Of a stretch of 64,000 nucleotides of DNA, positions 20,101 through 28,892 are shown piece after piece. Within the stretch, counting starts at the first letter, position 1; every line of letters begins with the position of its first letter. Source of the DNA: Dokdonella sp. Lineage in GTDB: Bacteria; Pseudomonadota; Gammaproteobacteria; Xanthomonadales; Rhodanobacteraceae. Both the position numbers and the translations under genes were made by a program. The notes under the pieces are model-generated. The model was not told where the DNA came from. It was given only the letters and a program-made list of their open reading frames with translations, and did not search any database. The stretch is taken from contig NZ_JAHCAQ010000003.1 in NCBI RefSeq assembly GCF_019634845.1, positions 186,001 to 250,000 on the forward strand, read 5' to 3'.

Positions 20101-20381
20101 CCCTGCGCTGTGCGGGCCTGGTCACGATGCGCCAGCGCCCCGCCACGGCCAAGGGCGTCACCTTCGTCACGCTCGAGGACGAAACCGGCTTCGTCAACGT
20201 GATCGTGTGGCGGGCCGTCGCGCAACGCCAGCCGCGCGTGCTGACCGAAGCCGTGATCATGGCCGTCGATGGCCTGCTGCAGGTCAGCGAGGACGGCGTG
20301 CACCACCTCATCGCGCGGCGCCTGCACGACTATGGTGCGCTGCTGCCACGCCTTGCGTTCGCCTCGCGCGATTTCCGCTGA
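17166..20381 (+). CDS. dnaE2: Error-prone DNA polymerase III alpha-like subunit DnaE2
   Basis: 1071 aa. C-family polymerase responsible for SOS-induced lesion bypass. The PHP domain is residues about 12-230 (AELHCLSNFSFQRGASS, ITDECSLAGIVRA); the polymerase core contains FFLTVEDIVRWAR, CQGRGSSANSAVCYCLGIT and the catalytic Asp triad region PDIDVDFE at 384-391; then SQHVGGFVIS, FQEQVMKLIQVVAGFT and the thumb/HhH region GQIRGVGVELAERIV. An OB-fold follows (GVTFVTLEDETGFVNVIVW). The C-terminus is shorter than in replicative DnaE, as usual for DnaE2. It is the last gene of the LexA-controlled cassette. Confidence 0.97.
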   Translation: MNAPPAAAAAADVPAYAELHCLSNFSFQRGASSAEELFERAEKLGYAALAITDECSLAGIVRALVAAQGRRTRLIVGCEVTLDDGVKIVLLARDHAGYSDLCRLITSGRRRSAKGEYRLGRADLALLGNGVLALWVPAATATGLDVQAAWFSRQFGARGWLAVELHRGGDDAARLAALQALGALHGLPLVASGDVHMHVRRRRALQDALTAIRLGTTVAMAGHALHANGERHLRRREALAALYPPSLLAETLRIADACRFQLRGLDYRYPVELVPAGLSAIAHLRTLTWRGAAQLWPDGVPPAVREQLDRELALIADLRYEHFFLTVEDIVRWARTRTAPILCQGRGSSANSAVCYCLGITAVTPESGNLLFERFLSKERDEPPDIDVDFEHERREEVIQYVYAKYGRERAALAATVIRYRSRSALRDLGRALGIGEDELDGLGRAYARLRDGVPLAAALREYGFDADSGVLRRLFALTSELRGFPRHLSQHVGGFVISQAPLHELVPVENAAMPERTIIQWDKDDLEEMRLLKVDVLALGMLTALRKCLDLLHAHGLWRRPRLGARPSLHDIPAPDEPGSAAVFDMIGKADTVGVFQIESRAQMSMLPRLKPRNFHDLVVQIAIVRPGPIQGDMIHPYLRRRQGKEAVDYPQSTHERDDGQGASAVREVLARTLGVPIFQEQVMKLIQVVAGFTLGEADQLRRAMAAWKRDGNLEPFHDRIRDGMLARGYAPDYCERLFAQIRGFGQYGFPESHSASFANLAWASAWLKCFHPAAFTCALLNAQPMGFYQPAQLVQDARRHGVTVLPVDVQHSMPEATLEHLPAAVGSGPGQPPLALRLGLGQIRGVGVELAERIVSTRRQQAFRDVTDLIIRARLDARERAALADADALRSLSGHRHRARWDSAGVETPLPLLAAAAIHETAVTLPAPALHEEVLGDYATQGLSLKAHPLSLLRPELQRRRVVPANRIAGSTRHAQALRCAGLVTMRQRPATAKGVTFVTLEDETGFVNVIVWRAVAQRQPRVLTEAVIMAVDGLLQVSEDGVHHLIARRLHDYGALLPRLAFASRDFR

Positions 20382-20705
20382 CGGCGTCTGCGGCGCATCT
20401 GCCGCCAATACTCGCGCAAGCCCTGCCGTCGCGCCCACGACGTCCCTGCACCGCCTGCAGAGAGCGCAATAAACGCTTATATATCCATGTTTTATAAGAG
20501 GCACCCAGCCTGGATCGACGAATTGTTAACAGCACTGTTATATTGACATGTGCCGAATGTTGGTTTTTTGTTAATGCGCCCGAGCGGGGGATGCGCCTGG
20601 CGCGCGCCACCAACATCGCAACACGGCATCGTGCGGGGTACTCGCTGCCGTGGCGGGAGCACGTCCGCTCCAACCCCTCATTTTTTCAACATCTTGGGAG
20701 TTGTC
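20382..20705 (+). promoter_or_regulatory. AT-rich promoter region of the TonB-dependent receptor, with two palindromes
   Basis: 324 bp without a gene. About 20468-20580 is conspicuously AT-rich for this genome. It holds two inverted repeats: CTTATA-N11-TATAAG at 20476-20498 and the perfect palindrome TAACAGCACTGTTA at 20527-20540. A TTGACA at 20543-20548 begins 2 bp after the second palindrome and is a likely -35; the best -10-like sequence is TTGTTA at 20568-20573, at a loose 19-bp spacing. The layout suggests the receptor promoter with an operator touching its -35. The regulator is unknown, and nothing else is seen in the remainder up to the GGGAG before 20706. Confidence 0.5.
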
Positions 20706-23609
20706 ATGAGATTGAAGAAGAGCAAGCTGCGCGAAGCACTGCTGCTGGCGCTGATCGGTGCCGGCACGATTGCCGTGGCCGCGCAGGCGCAGGAAACCCC
20801 CGACCAGGATCGGACCACGACCCGGACCGACGACGCTTCCTCCGCCGAAGCGCAGACCCTGGAAGGCATCACGGTCACCGGCACGCGTATCAAGAGCCAG
20901 ACCATGACGGCCTCCAGTCCCGTTGCCGAAATCGATGCCGAAGCGTTCAAGCTCACCGGCGCCACCCGCGCTGACGACCTCGTCAACCAGTTCCCGCAGA
21001 TGTCGCCGTACTTCGACAACTTCATGAACAACGGCGCCACCGGCTATCCGACCATCGATCTGCGTGGTCTGGGACCGGACCGCACGCTCACCCTCGTCAA
21101 CGGTCACCGGCTGCCGCCGGGCGCCGCCGAATCGGTCGACATCAGCATCGTCCCCGCCGCCGTCATCAAGCGCGTCGACCTGCTCACGGGTGGCGCCTCG
21201 GCCGTCTACGGCTCGGACGCGATCGCCGGTGTCGTCAACTTCGTGCTCGACACCGACTTTGAAGGCGTCAGCCTCAGCGCCGGCACCTCGGCCTACCAGC
21301 ACGACAACAGCACCAAGTGGATGCAGAACCTGATGAATGCGCGCGGGTTCACCTATCCCAAGGGCAATTCGGGTTTCGACGGCACCTCCAAGAACATCGA
21401 CATCGCGTTCGGTGGCCATTTTGCCGATGGCAAGGGCCACGCGATGGGCTGGCTCAGCTGGCGCGAGAACGAACCGCTGATGCAGGGTGACCGCGACTAT
21501 TCCTCGTGCGCCCTCAACGGCAGTGGCACCAGCTGCGGCGGCTCGGGCACCGCGCCGGTACCGAACTTCTACATCTTCGATGCCGATGACACGCTTGCCG
21601 GTTCGGGCTACGCGGCGCACTACGATCCGGCGACCGGACACTGGGCTCCTGGCATCGGCATGCTCTACAACTATGCGCCGATCAATTACTACCAACGGCC
21701 CGACACGCGCTACAACTTCGGTGGCTCGCTGCGTTACGAGGTCAACGAGCACTTCCGCCCCTACGCGGACATGATGGCGATCAACAAGAAGAGCACGATG
21801 CAGATCGCCGAATCGGGCACCTTCTTCGCGCAGGACCTGTTCATCGACTGCAGCGATCCGGTCATCAATACGATGTGCTCGGACCTGGGCCTGTCGAGCG
21901 CTGACCCGCTGTACATTCTCGCCGGCAAGCGCAACGTCGAAGGTGGCCCGCGCATTTTCCACGACGACACCAATTCGTTCCGCGTGGTGGCCGGTGCCGA
22001 AGGCGACATCACCGATCGCTGGAGCTACAACGCCTCGTACCTGTTCGCACGTACCGAGAACACCAACATCTCCAAGGGCGATTTCCTGTCCGACCGCGTG
22101 ACGCAGGCGCTGCTCGGCTGCCCGGCCGGCTCATTCTCCGGATGCGAGTTCTACAACATCTGGCAGCCCAACGCCGTCACGCCCGCGGCGATTGCCGCGA
22201 TCGAAGGCACCGGCATCGTCAAGATCAGCACCTCGATGGCCGTCCTCAACGGTTACGTCAGCGGCGACATCGGCTGGGGCTTTGCCAGCGCCAACAACGA
22301 TCCGATCAAGCTCGTGGCGGGCCTGGAATGGCGCCGCAGCAAATTCAACCGCGAACCCGACAGCAATACCGCAACCGGCAACTTCACCGGCTCGGGTGGC
22401 CCCACCACGCCGATCACGGGCGACATCTCGGTCAAGGAACTGTTCCTCGAGAGCGCGGTGCCGCTGCTGGAGAGTGACGGCTTCGTGCGCAGCGCGGCCC
22501 TCGACCTCGGTTTCCGGGCATCGGATTACGACACCAGCGGCCGCGCCAACAGCTGGAAGCTCGGTTTCAACAGCGATCTGAGCGGCGTGCACGTCCGCGG
22601 CGGCTTCAACCGCGCGATCCGTGCTCCCAGCGTCGGCGAACTGTTCCTGGCCCAGTCGATCTCGCTGTTCGAAGGCGACGATCCCTGCGCCGGCACCAAT
22701 CCCGCATTCACGGCGGCGCAGTGCGCCAACATGGGGGTGACGCCGTCACAGTACGGATCGATTCCGGAAAGCCCGGCCGGCCAGTACAACCAGTTCGGCG
22801 GCGGCAATCCGAACCTCAAGCCCGAGCAGGCCAAGACCTGGACCCTCGGTGCGGCGTTCACGCCGTTCCGCGGCCTCGACATCAGCGCGGACTACTACGA
22901 CATCCGCATGACCGACCGCATCGCTTCGATCGGCGCCGGCACGATTCTCGACCTGTGCGGCAGCACCGGCAACGCGAGCATCTGCAGCCTCGTGCATCGC
23001 CGCGCGGGCAGTGGCGACCTGTGGATCGGCAGCAACCCTGCCACCGCCGGCTACGTCGAGAATCTCGCCGGCAACTTCGGCAAGTCGCACCACACCGGCA
23101 TCGACCTCACCGCGAACTACGGTTGGGACGCACTCGGTGGCCGCTTCACCACCGGTTTCGTCGGTTCGTACGCGTTCAAGGTGCAGATCGACAACCTGCC
23201 GCAGGTGGCGGGAACGCGCTTCGACTGCGCCGGCAAGTTCAACAGCTCGTGCCAGAACCCCAAGTGGCGCCACATCGCCAATTTCGGTTTCGCGCGTGAC
23301 TGGTACAGCGTGAACGCGCGCTGGCGCTACATGGGCGGCATGGACTACGTCGATGCACTCAGCGGGCAGAACCTGACCACCGACGCGATCCTCGTGGCGC
23401 ATGGCAACCGCTTGGGTGCCTACAACTACTTCGACCTGTCGGGCACCTTCACGTTTGGGCCGGCCGAATGGACGGTCGGCGTCAACAACGTGTTCGACAA
23501 GATCCCGCCGATCGTGGGCAGCAGCGTCGATCCGGCCAACGCCAACTCGCCGGGTGGCTACGACCAAGCCGGTCGTTACTTCTTCACCAACGTGACGGTG
23601 AAGTTCTGA
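20706..23609 (+). CDS. TonB-dependent outer-membrane receptor
   Basis: 967 aa; ATG at 20706 with GGGAG 6-7 bases upstream and a signal peptide (LREALLLALIGAGTIAVAAQAQ). A TonB-box-like stretch (LEGITVTGTRI) is at about 51-61, the plug domain at about 65-200 contains ATRADDLVNQFPQ, PTIDLRGLGPDRTLTLVNGHRLPPG and VDLLTGGASAVYGSDAIAGVVNFVL, and the rest is a 22-strand beta barrel ending in an aromatic terminus (YFFTNVTVKF). Such receptors import siderophores, vitamins or carbohydrates using energy from TonB-ExbBD. No transport partner is adjacent, so the ligand cannot be inferred. A strong terminator follows. Confidence 0.95.
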   Translation: MRLKKSKLREALLLALIGAGTIAVAAQAQETPDQDRTTTRTDDASSAEAQTLEGITVTGTRIKSQTMTASSPVAEIDAEAFKLTGATRADDLVNQFPQMSPYFDNFMNNGATGYPTIDLRGLGPDRTLTLVNGHRLPPGAAESVDISIVPAAVIKRVDLLTGGASAVYGSDAIAGVVNFVLDTDFEGVSLSAGTSAYQHDNSTKWMQNLMNARGFTYPKGNSGFDGTSKNIDIAFGGHFADGKGHAMGWLSWRENEPLMQGDRDYSSCALNGSGTSCGGSGTAPVPNFYIFDADDTLAGSGYAAHYDPATGHWAPGIGMLYNYAPINYYQRPDTRYNFGGSLRYEVNEHFRPYADMMAINKKSTMQIAESGTFFAQDLFIDCSDPVINTMCSDLGLSSADPLYILAGKRNVEGGPRIFHDDTNSFRVVAGAEGDITDRWSYNASYLFARTENTNISKGDFLSDRVTQALLGCPAGSFSGCEFYNIWQPNAVTPAAIAAIEGTGIVKISTSMAVLNGYVSGDIGWGFASANNDPIKLVAGLEWRRSKFNREPDSNTATGNFTGSGGPTTPITGDISVKELFLESAVPLLESDGFVRSAALDLGFRASDYDTSGRANSWKLGFNSDLSGVHVRGGFNRAIRAPSVGELFLAQSISLFEGDDPCAGTNPAFTAAQCANMGVTPSQYGSIPESPAGQYNQFGGGNPNLKPEQAKTWTLGAAFTPFRGLDISADYYDIRMTDRIASIGAGTILDLCGSTGNASICSLVHRRAGSGDLWIGSNPATAGYVENLAGNFGKSHHTGIDLTANYGWDALGGRFTTGFVGSYAFKVQIDNLPQVAGTRFDCAGKFNSSCQNPKWRHIANFGFARDWYSVNARWRYMGGMDYVDALSGQNLTTDAILVAHGNRLGAYNYFDLSGTFTFGPAEWTVGVNNVFDKIPPIVGSSVDPANANSPGGYDQAGRYFFTNVTVKF

Positions 23610-23656
23610 GCGCAGGATTGACTCCTGTCTCGACGGTCCGGATTCGCATCCGCAAC

Positions 23657-23685
23657 GAGCGCCCCGCAAGGGGCGCTCTTTTTTT
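23657..23685 (+). terminator. Rho-independent terminator of the TonB-dependent receptor gene
   Basis: A perfect 9-bp stem GAGCGCCCC / GGGGCGCTC (23657-23665 and 23670-23678) with a GCAA tetraloop is followed by seven T residues (23679-23685). It lies 48 bp after the receptor stop codon and just before the 3' end of the converging orn gene. On the minus strand there is no T-tract after the stem, so it mainly acts on plus-strand transcription. It is the only canonical hairpin plus T-run terminator I found in the window. Confidence 0.95.
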
Positions 23686-23691
23686 GCTCGG

Positions 23692-24264
23692 TCAATCCTG
23701 CGCCGTGTCCTGTCCCGCCGCGCCGATGCGTCCGAGGAACGGGCGGTAATAGCGCAGTTCCGCGATCGAGTCGCGCACGTCGCTGAGCGCGGTATGGGCC
23801 GATTCCTTGCTGAAGCCGCGCGCGACCTCGGGCGCCCAGCGCCGCGCCAGCTCCTTGATCGTCGACACGTCGAGGTTGCGGTAGTGGAAATAGCGTTCCA
23901 GCCGCGGCATCAGCCGATACAGGAAGCGCCGGTCCTGGCAGATCGAATTGCCGCACATCGGCGACTTGCCGGCCGCGACCCAGTCGTGCAGGAACGCGAC
24001 CGTGCGCGCCTCGGCGCTGGCGATGTCCACGGTCGAATCGAGCACACGCTGCCACAGCCCCGACTTGCTGTGCTGGTTGCGGTTCCAGTCGTCCATTGCC
24101 TCGAGCCGCGCCAGCGGATGGACGATCGCGAACTCCGGCCCCTCGGCCAGCACGTTGAGATCCCTGTCGGTCACCACGGTGGCGATCTCGAGGATCGAAT
24201 CGGCATCGGGATCGAGTCCGGTCATTTCCAGGTCGATCCAGATCAGGTTGCCGTCATCCTGCAT
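23692..24264 (-). CDS. orn: Oligoribonuclease
   Basis: 190 aa. DEDDh 3'-5' exoribonuclease that degrades 2-5-nt RNAs, including pGpG from cyclic-di-GMP turnover. The ATG at 24264 gives the family N-terminus [19 protein letters not shown] with the first two acidic residues (Asp/Glu in DLEMTG). [20 protein letters not shown] and the later [18 protein letters not shown] supply the remaining Asp residues and the catalytic His. The start is 69 bp from the divergent sbcB start. Confidence 0.97.
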   Translation of the reverse strand: MQDDGNLIWIDLEMTGLDPDADSILEIATVVTDRDLNVLAEGPEFAIVHPLARLEAMDDWNRNQHSKSGLWQRVLDSTVDIASAEARTVAFLHDWVAAGKSPMCGNSICQDRRFLYRLMPRLERYFHYRNLDVSTIKELARRWAPEVARGFSKESAHTALSDVRDSIAELRYYRPFLGRIGAAGQDTAQD

Positions 24265-24333
24265 GTGCGTGCTGCTCCGCCGTTGATGGTCGCTGCAGTC
24301 TAGCAAGCACGACCGGCTTGGTATGCTCGCACC

Positions 24334-25761
24334 ATGACGCCGACCTTCCTCTGGCATGACTACGAGACGACCGGAACCGATCCGCGCCGCGATCGTCCGG
24401 CGCAATTTGCCGCCATCCGCACCGATGCCGACCTGCAACCGATCGGCGAACCCGTGATGCTGTTCTGCCGGCCTGCGCCCGACGTGCTGCCGCATCCGGC
24501 GGCCTGCCTGCTGACCGGCATCACGCCCCAGCAGATGCAGCGCGAGGGCGTGATCGAGGCCGAGTTCGCCGGCACCCTGCACGAGCTCATGAGTGAAGCG
24601 GGCACCTGCACGGTCGGCTACAACTCGATCCGCTTCGACGACGAATTCACGCGCAACCTGCTGTACCGCAATCTGTACGACCCGTACGAACGCGAATGGC
24701 GCAATGGCAATTCGCGCTGGGACCTGATCGACCTCGCGCGCATGTGCCATGCGCTGCGGCCTGACGGCATCCAGTGGCCACAACGTGACGACGGCACGCC
24801 GAGCTTCCGGCTCGAGGATCTGGCTCGCGCCAACCGCATCGAGCAGCAGCATGCCCACGATGCGCTGTCCGACGTGGAAGCGCTGCTCGGGCTGGCCCGG
24901 CTGATCCGCCGGCACCAGCCACGGCTGTGGCAATTCCACTTCGAGCTGCGCCGCAAGCAGGCGGCCTTCCGCTATCTCGACGTGGCGCACATGACGCCGG
25001 TCGTGCACGTATCCTCGCGCTATCCGGCCAATCGTGGTTGCCTGGCCGTGGTGGTGCCGCTGGCGCTGCATCCGACCAACCCCAATGCGGTCATCGCCTA
25101 CGATCTCGCCGTCGATCCGCAGCCACTGCTCGAACTCGAGGCCGGCGACATCGCCGATCGCCTGTTCACGCCGCGCGCGGACCTGCCCGTCGGTGTCGAG
25201 CGCATTCCGCTCAAGGCAATCCATGCCAACCGCTCACCGGCACTGGCGCCGGTGTCGGTACTGCAGGGCGTTGACCACGCCCGCATCGGCCTCGACCTGC
25301 CGCGTGCGCTCGAGCATCTGCAGCGGCTGCGCGACGCCGAGGGCCTGCCCGCCAAGCTCGCGAGCGTGTTTGCGCAGGCCCACAGCGAGGACGCGCTCGA
25401 CCCGGAGCTGGCGCTGTATGCGGGCTTTCCGACCGATGCCGACAAGCGCCGCCTGCGCGAGGCGCGCGCCACGCCACCCGCGCAACTGGCGCAACGCCGC
25501 ATTGCATTCGACGATGCGCGCTATGGCGAACTGCTGTTCCGCTACCGCGCGCGCAACTGGCCCGACACGCTCGATGGCGACGAGAGCCGGCGCTGGCAGG
25601 CTTTCCGTGACCAGCGGCTCGAGCGCGAAACGGCCTTGACCACGCTCACGCGCGAGCAGTACTTCGCCGCCATCGCGGCGCTGCGCGTCGACGCCGCGAC
25701 CACGCCATCGCAGCAAGCGCTGCTCGACGCGCTGGAGCAATGGGGGCGGCAAGGCGCCTGA
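24334..25761 (+). CDS. sbcB: Exodeoxyribonuclease I
   Basis: 475 aa, matching E. coli ExoI (475 aa). Processive 3'-5' exonuclease on single-stranded DNA. The DEDDh exonuclease domain occupies about 1-190: [22 protein letters not shown] (first Asp/Glu), [20 protein letters not shown] (next Asp) and [21 protein letters not shown] (His and Asp). The SH3-like and helical domains follow, with [35 protein letters not shown]. All catalytic residues are visible. It is divergent from orn and overlaps nothing; the DUF2461 gene follows. Confidence 0.96.
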   Translation: MTPTFLWHDYETTGTDPRRDRPAQFAAIRTDADLQPIGEPVMLFCRPAPDVLPHPAACLLTGITPQQMQREGVIEAEFAGTLHELMSEAGTCTVGYNSIRFDDEFTRNLLYRNLYDPYEREWRNGNSRWDLIDLARMCHALRPDGIQWPQRDDGTPSFRLEDLARANRIEQQHAHDALSDVEALLGLARLIRRHQPRLWQFHFELRRKQAAFRYLDVAHMTPVVHVSSRYPANRGCLAVVVPLALHPTNPNAVIAYDLAVDPQPLLELEAGDIADRLFTPRADLPVGVERIPLKAIHANRSPALAPVSVLQGVDHARIGLDLPRALEHLQRLRDAEGLPAKLASVFAQAHSEDALDPELALYAGFPTDADKRRLREARATPPAQLAQRRIAFDDARYGELLFRYRARNWPDTLDGDESRRWQAFRDQRLERETALTTLTREQYFAAIAALRVDAATTPSQQALLDALEQWGRQGA

Positions 25762-25823
25762 GCCAGGCCGGCATCGGCTGGTCCGCCGCTACAATTCCCG
25801 CTTCCGTCTCCGCGCCGCGCCCC

Positions 25824-26510
25824 GTGTCGAACATCTACTTTTCCCGCGCCACCTTCCGTTTCCTGCGCGAGCTGGCCGCCAACAACAATCGCAGCTGGTT
25901 CCACGCCAACAAGGCGCGTTACGAAGCCGTGCTGCGCGAACCGTACCTGCAGCTGATCGCCGATCTGGCCGCGCCACTGGCCAAGCTCAGCCCCCACTAC
26001 CGCGCCGACCCGCGCAAGCAGGGCGGCTCGCTGTTTCGCCTGCAGCGCGATACCCGCTTTCGCCACGACAAGACGCCGTACAAGACCTGGGCCGGCGCAC
26101 GACTCGGCCATGAGCGGCGTCACGAGGTGCAGGCGCCGTCGTTCTACATGGAGATCGAACCCGGCCACTGCTTTGCCGGCGGCGGCATCTGGCGTCCCGA
26201 GCCGGCAACGCTGCGTCGCATCCGCGACTTCCTCGTCGACAATCCGGCGGCGTGGCGACGTGCCGTGCACGGTCGGTCGTTCACCGAACACTTCACGTTC
26301 TGGGGCGAATCGCTCCAGCGCTCGCCACGCGGCTTCGATCCTGCCCATGAGCTCGCTGGCGACATCCGCCGCAAGGCCTTTGCCGCCGGCGCCCATTTCA
26401 GCGACGCCCTGGCCTGTTCGGACGAACTGCGACCGCATCTGATCGCCACCTTCAAGCGCATCGCACCGATGGTCGACTACCTGTGCGCAGCGCTCGACCT
26501 CGAGTTCTGA
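25824..26510 (+). CDS. DUF2461 (TIGR02453) family protein
   Basis: 228 aa from a GTG at 25824. An in-frame ATG at 25740 would overlap sbcB and add a non-conserved leader, so the GTG, which gives the normal family length, is preferred. The family pattern is clear: FSRATFRFLRELAANNNRSWFHANKARYEA at the N-terminus, LFRLQRDTRFRHDKTPYKTWAGARL at about 70-95, then FYMEIEPGHCFAGGGIWRPEPATLRRIRDFLVDN. The biochemical role of this widespread cytoplasmic family is not known. Confidence 0.85.
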   Translation: MSNIYFSRATFRFLRELAANNNRSWFHANKARYEAVLREPYLQLIADLAAPLAKLSPHYRADPRKQGGSLFRLQRDTRFRHDKTPYKTWAGARLGHERRHEVQAPSFYMEIEPGHCFAGGGIWRPEPATLRRIRDFLVDNPAAWRRAVHGRSFTEHFTFWGESLQRSPRGFDPAHELAGDIRRKAFAAGAHFSDALACSDELRPHLIATFKRIAPMVDYLCAALDLEF

Positions 26511-26737
26511 GTCGCCGCCCGAGGCGGGCGCGGATTGCTGCACCTGCAGATTGACGCCACCCGTGGCTGGCGCGTAGCGTGCGTACGCCACCGTACGGGA
26601 CCGGGAGATCCACGACGGCAGGCGCGTCCTTTCATGCTCCATTGGTCCGGCTGCAGCCGCAGGATGTGACAGGCGGCGGGTCGATGCGGGCTCGACACGG
26701 GCACTGGCGCCGACACGCGCCGATTCGGGGAGACGAC

Positions 26738-27595
26738 ATGCTGCGCATCACCATGACCCTGCTGCTCACTGCAGCAGCTTCGACCGCTTATGCGGCCACC
26801 GCAAAGACCGGCGTGGCCTTCGTGCACGGCACCGGCAGCCAGACCAACGCCTACGCCGACTACTGGCAGGCGCCGATGGTCGACACCGTCCGCCAGGGCC
26901 TCGTCAACCAGGCCAACTACGTCGTCATCAACTGCGATTTCACCCAATACATGTGGGACAGCCGCGCCGCCGGTTGCCTCGCCGGCCAGCTCAAGAGCTT
27001 CATCGACAGCCGCGGCATCACCGACCTCGTCGTGATCACGCACTCCAACGGTGGCAACGTGATCCGCTGGATCATGTCCAACCCGACCTACGACAGCCGC
27101 TACCCGGCGATCATCAGCAAGATCCGCTGGGTCAATGCACTGGCGCCGTCCAGCGCCGGCACGCCGCTGGCCAACGCGGTGATGGCGGGCAACGTGTTCG
27201 AGAGCGCACTCGGCTGGTTGCTCGGCTACAAGAGCGATGCGGTGCGCCAGCAGCAGACGAGCTGGATGGCCCACTACAACCAGAACAACCTGTACGGCAC
27301 CAGCGGCCGCCCGGCGCTGCCCAAGGGCTTCTGGAGCGTGGCCGGCACCGACGTCGTGAGTGCGGTGTGGAACTCCGATGCCTACTGCGGCGGCTATTCG
27401 CAGAGCGTGGGCCTCGAGGTCACCCAGAACTGGCTGTCGAGCTGCTCGGACGGCTTCATCGAGTGTTCGAGCGCCACCGCGGCCGGCAGCCTGTGGTTCT
27501 ACGACAAGAACCGCACCGGCGGCAAGGTGCTCAACCACAACCAGAGCCGGCGCGCCTGCTTTGGCCTGCAGAACATCCTGCGCAACGATCTGTGA
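26738..27595 (+). CDS. Secreted lipase/esterase, alpha/beta-hydrolase fold
   Basis: 285 aa; ATG at 26738 with GGGGAG upstream and a signal peptide (MLRITMTLLLTAAASTAYA). The oxyanion region is FVHGTGSQ at about 28-35 and the nucleophile Ser103 lies in VVITHSNGGNV, a THSNG variant of the GxSxG elbow. Cysteines at about 66, 80 and in a Cys-containing C-terminal third (YCGGYSQ, SSCSDGFIEC, RACFGL) suggest disulfides, consistent with export. It resembles extracellular triacylglycerol lipase-type hydrolases. The gene for another secreted protein starts 11 bp downstream, so the two are probably co-expressed. Confidence 0.75.
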   Translation: MLRITMTLLLTAAASTAYAATAKTGVAFVHGTGSQTNAYADYWQAPMVDTVRQGLVNQANYVVINCDFTQYMWDSRAAGCLAGQLKSFIDSRGITDLVVITHSNGGNVIRWIMSNPTYDSRYPAIISKIRWVNALAPSSAGTPLANAVMAGNVFESALGWLLGYKSDAVRQQQTSWMAHYNQNNLYGTSGRPALPKGFWSVAGTDVVSAVWNSDAYCGGYSQSVGLEVTQNWLSSCSDGFIECSSATAAGSLWFYDKNRTGGKVLNHNQSRRACFGLQNILRNDL

Positions 27596-27606
27596 GGAGC
27601 CGACCG

Positions 27607-28833
27607 ATGAACTTCAGCAACCTTCGTCCGCTCCCGCTCGTGGCTGCCCTGGCCCTTGCCAGCGGTCTGGCCGCTTCCGCCCACGCCGCCCCGGCGCTGC
27701 GCCTGCTGGCCGCATCGTCCCAGGATCTCGTCGCGGCCGAACTCGTCGCGCCGGTCGCCAAGCGCCAGGCCGCTGATGCGCTCGAGCGCGCCCCGCTCGC
27801 GGTGTCATGGCCGCTCGACGCCAGCGCCGCACTCGATGCCCAGCCGCAGGCCTACGTCGCACAGAGCCGTGAATACTGGGTCGACGCCAGCGCCAGCGAA
27901 CTGCAGGCCGGCTTGCGCCTGAAACTCAGCTCGCCCGGTGCGCTGGTACGCATCAGCCCGCATGCGGGCAAGGCCGCCGTCAGTGCCAGCGACGTGCAAT
28001 TGACCGTCGACGGGCGCCGTCTCGACAATTCGAAATCGATGAGCGCGGTCGCCGACGCCGACGCGCTGCACGCCGCGGGCATGGACGTACCGCAGGGCAG
28101 CATCATCATGAAACTCGACAGCAAGGCCGTCGGCGACGTGCGCCTGGCCATGCCGGCCGCACAAGGCGCCCATCTCGTCCACGTGTTCGAGCCCGCCAGC
28201 GCGGTGGCGCTGTCGCTGGCGGCCACGCGCGACAGCATCGCCGGTGGCGACACGATCGCGTTCCGTGCCCAGTTCGAGGGCGCCACGCTCGATCGCATCG
28301 GCGGCCTCGTCAGTGCCCCCGACGGCAGCAGCCAGAACGTCGACTTCGTGCGCCAGGGTGATGGTAGCTATCTGGGCCAGGTCCGGCCCGATCTCGCACA
28401 CGCCGGCGGTCCCGGTCTGTGGGAAATGCACGCGTTCGGCGTGACCGCAGGCAAGGACGCGATCCCGCGCGATGCCAAGACCGCCTTCGCGGTCAGCGTG
28501 CCGGTGGCGCGCCTCGATGGCCACGTCAGCCAGAGCGCCAGCCTGACCAAGGACGGCAGCATCGCCGTGCGTATCGGCGTGCAGGCCAGCGTGGCCAGCC
28601 GCTACGCCGTGTCCGGCGTGCTCCACGGCACCGGTGACGACGGTCAGCTGCATCCGGTCGCGATGGGGCAATCAGCGGCCTGGCTGCAGCCCGGCCACGG
28701 CACGCTCGAGCTGCGCTACGACGCGGCCTCGCTGTCGCTGCATGCGCCGTGGGAAGTGCGTGACCTGCGGCTGGTCAATCAGGCCGACTTCAGCCTGCAG
28801 GAGCGCCGCGCGCGCGCGCTGTACCTGCCCTAG
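27607..28833 (+). CDS. Secreted multi-domain protein paired with the lipase (DUF4785-like?)
   Basis: 408 aa; ATG with a GAGGAG Shine-Dalgarno, then a signal peptide (about 1-28, ending ASAHA). After a helical Ala-rich N-terminal part (about 30-80) come beta-rich segments: LRLKLSSPGALVRISPHAG at about 100-118, FEPASAVALSLAATRDSIAGGDTIAFRAQF at about 197-226, and a C-terminal immunoglobulin-like region with VARLDGHVSQSASLTKDGSIAVRIGV. This layout recalls DUF4785 proteins of Legionella and Xanthomonas, but I cannot confirm it. It is 11 bp downstream of the lipase gene, so a role as its partner, inhibitor or stabiliser is possible but unproven. Confidence 0.6.
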   Translation: MNFSNLRPLPLVAALALASGLAASAHAAPALRLLAASSQDLVAAELVAPVAKRQAADALERAPLAVSWPLDASAALDAQPQAYVAQSREYWVDASASELQAGLRLKLSSPGALVRISPHAGKAAVSASDVQLTVDGRRLDNSKSMSAVADADALHAAGMDVPQGSIIMKLDSKAVGDVRLAMPAAQGAHLVHVFEPASAVALSLAATRDSIAGGDTIAFRAQFEGATLDRIGGLVSAPDGSSQNVDFVRQGDGSYLGQVRPDLAHAGGPGLWEMHAFGVTAGKDAIPRDAKTAFAVSVPVARLDGHVSQSASLTKDGSIAVRIGVQASVASRYAVSGVLHGTGDDGQLHPVAMGQSAAWLQPGHGTLELRYDAASLSLHAPWEVRDLRLVNQADFSLQERRARALYLP

Positions 28834-28843
28834 CCGACGATGC

Positions 28844-28874
28844 GGCGTGGCCACCCGCAGGGGGTGGCCACGCC
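28844..28874 (+). terminator. Hairpin between convergent genes, no T-tract
   Basis: A perfect 13-bp inverted repeat GGCGTGGCCACCC (28844-28856) / GGGTGGCCACGCC (28862-28874) with a 5-nt loop starts 10 bases after the stop of the secreted-protein gene. No T-run follows on either strand. A transcription-ending or mRNA 3'-end-stabilising role for the lipase operon is inferred. Confidence 0.55.
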
Positions 28875-28892
28875 ATCGCTTGCTCGCGGCAG

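Noticed and set aside
25740-25823. Upstream ATG start for the DUF2461 gene
   Set aside because: It would overlap the end of sbcB and add a leader absent from the family pattern; the GTG at 25824 gives the usual length and N-terminus.
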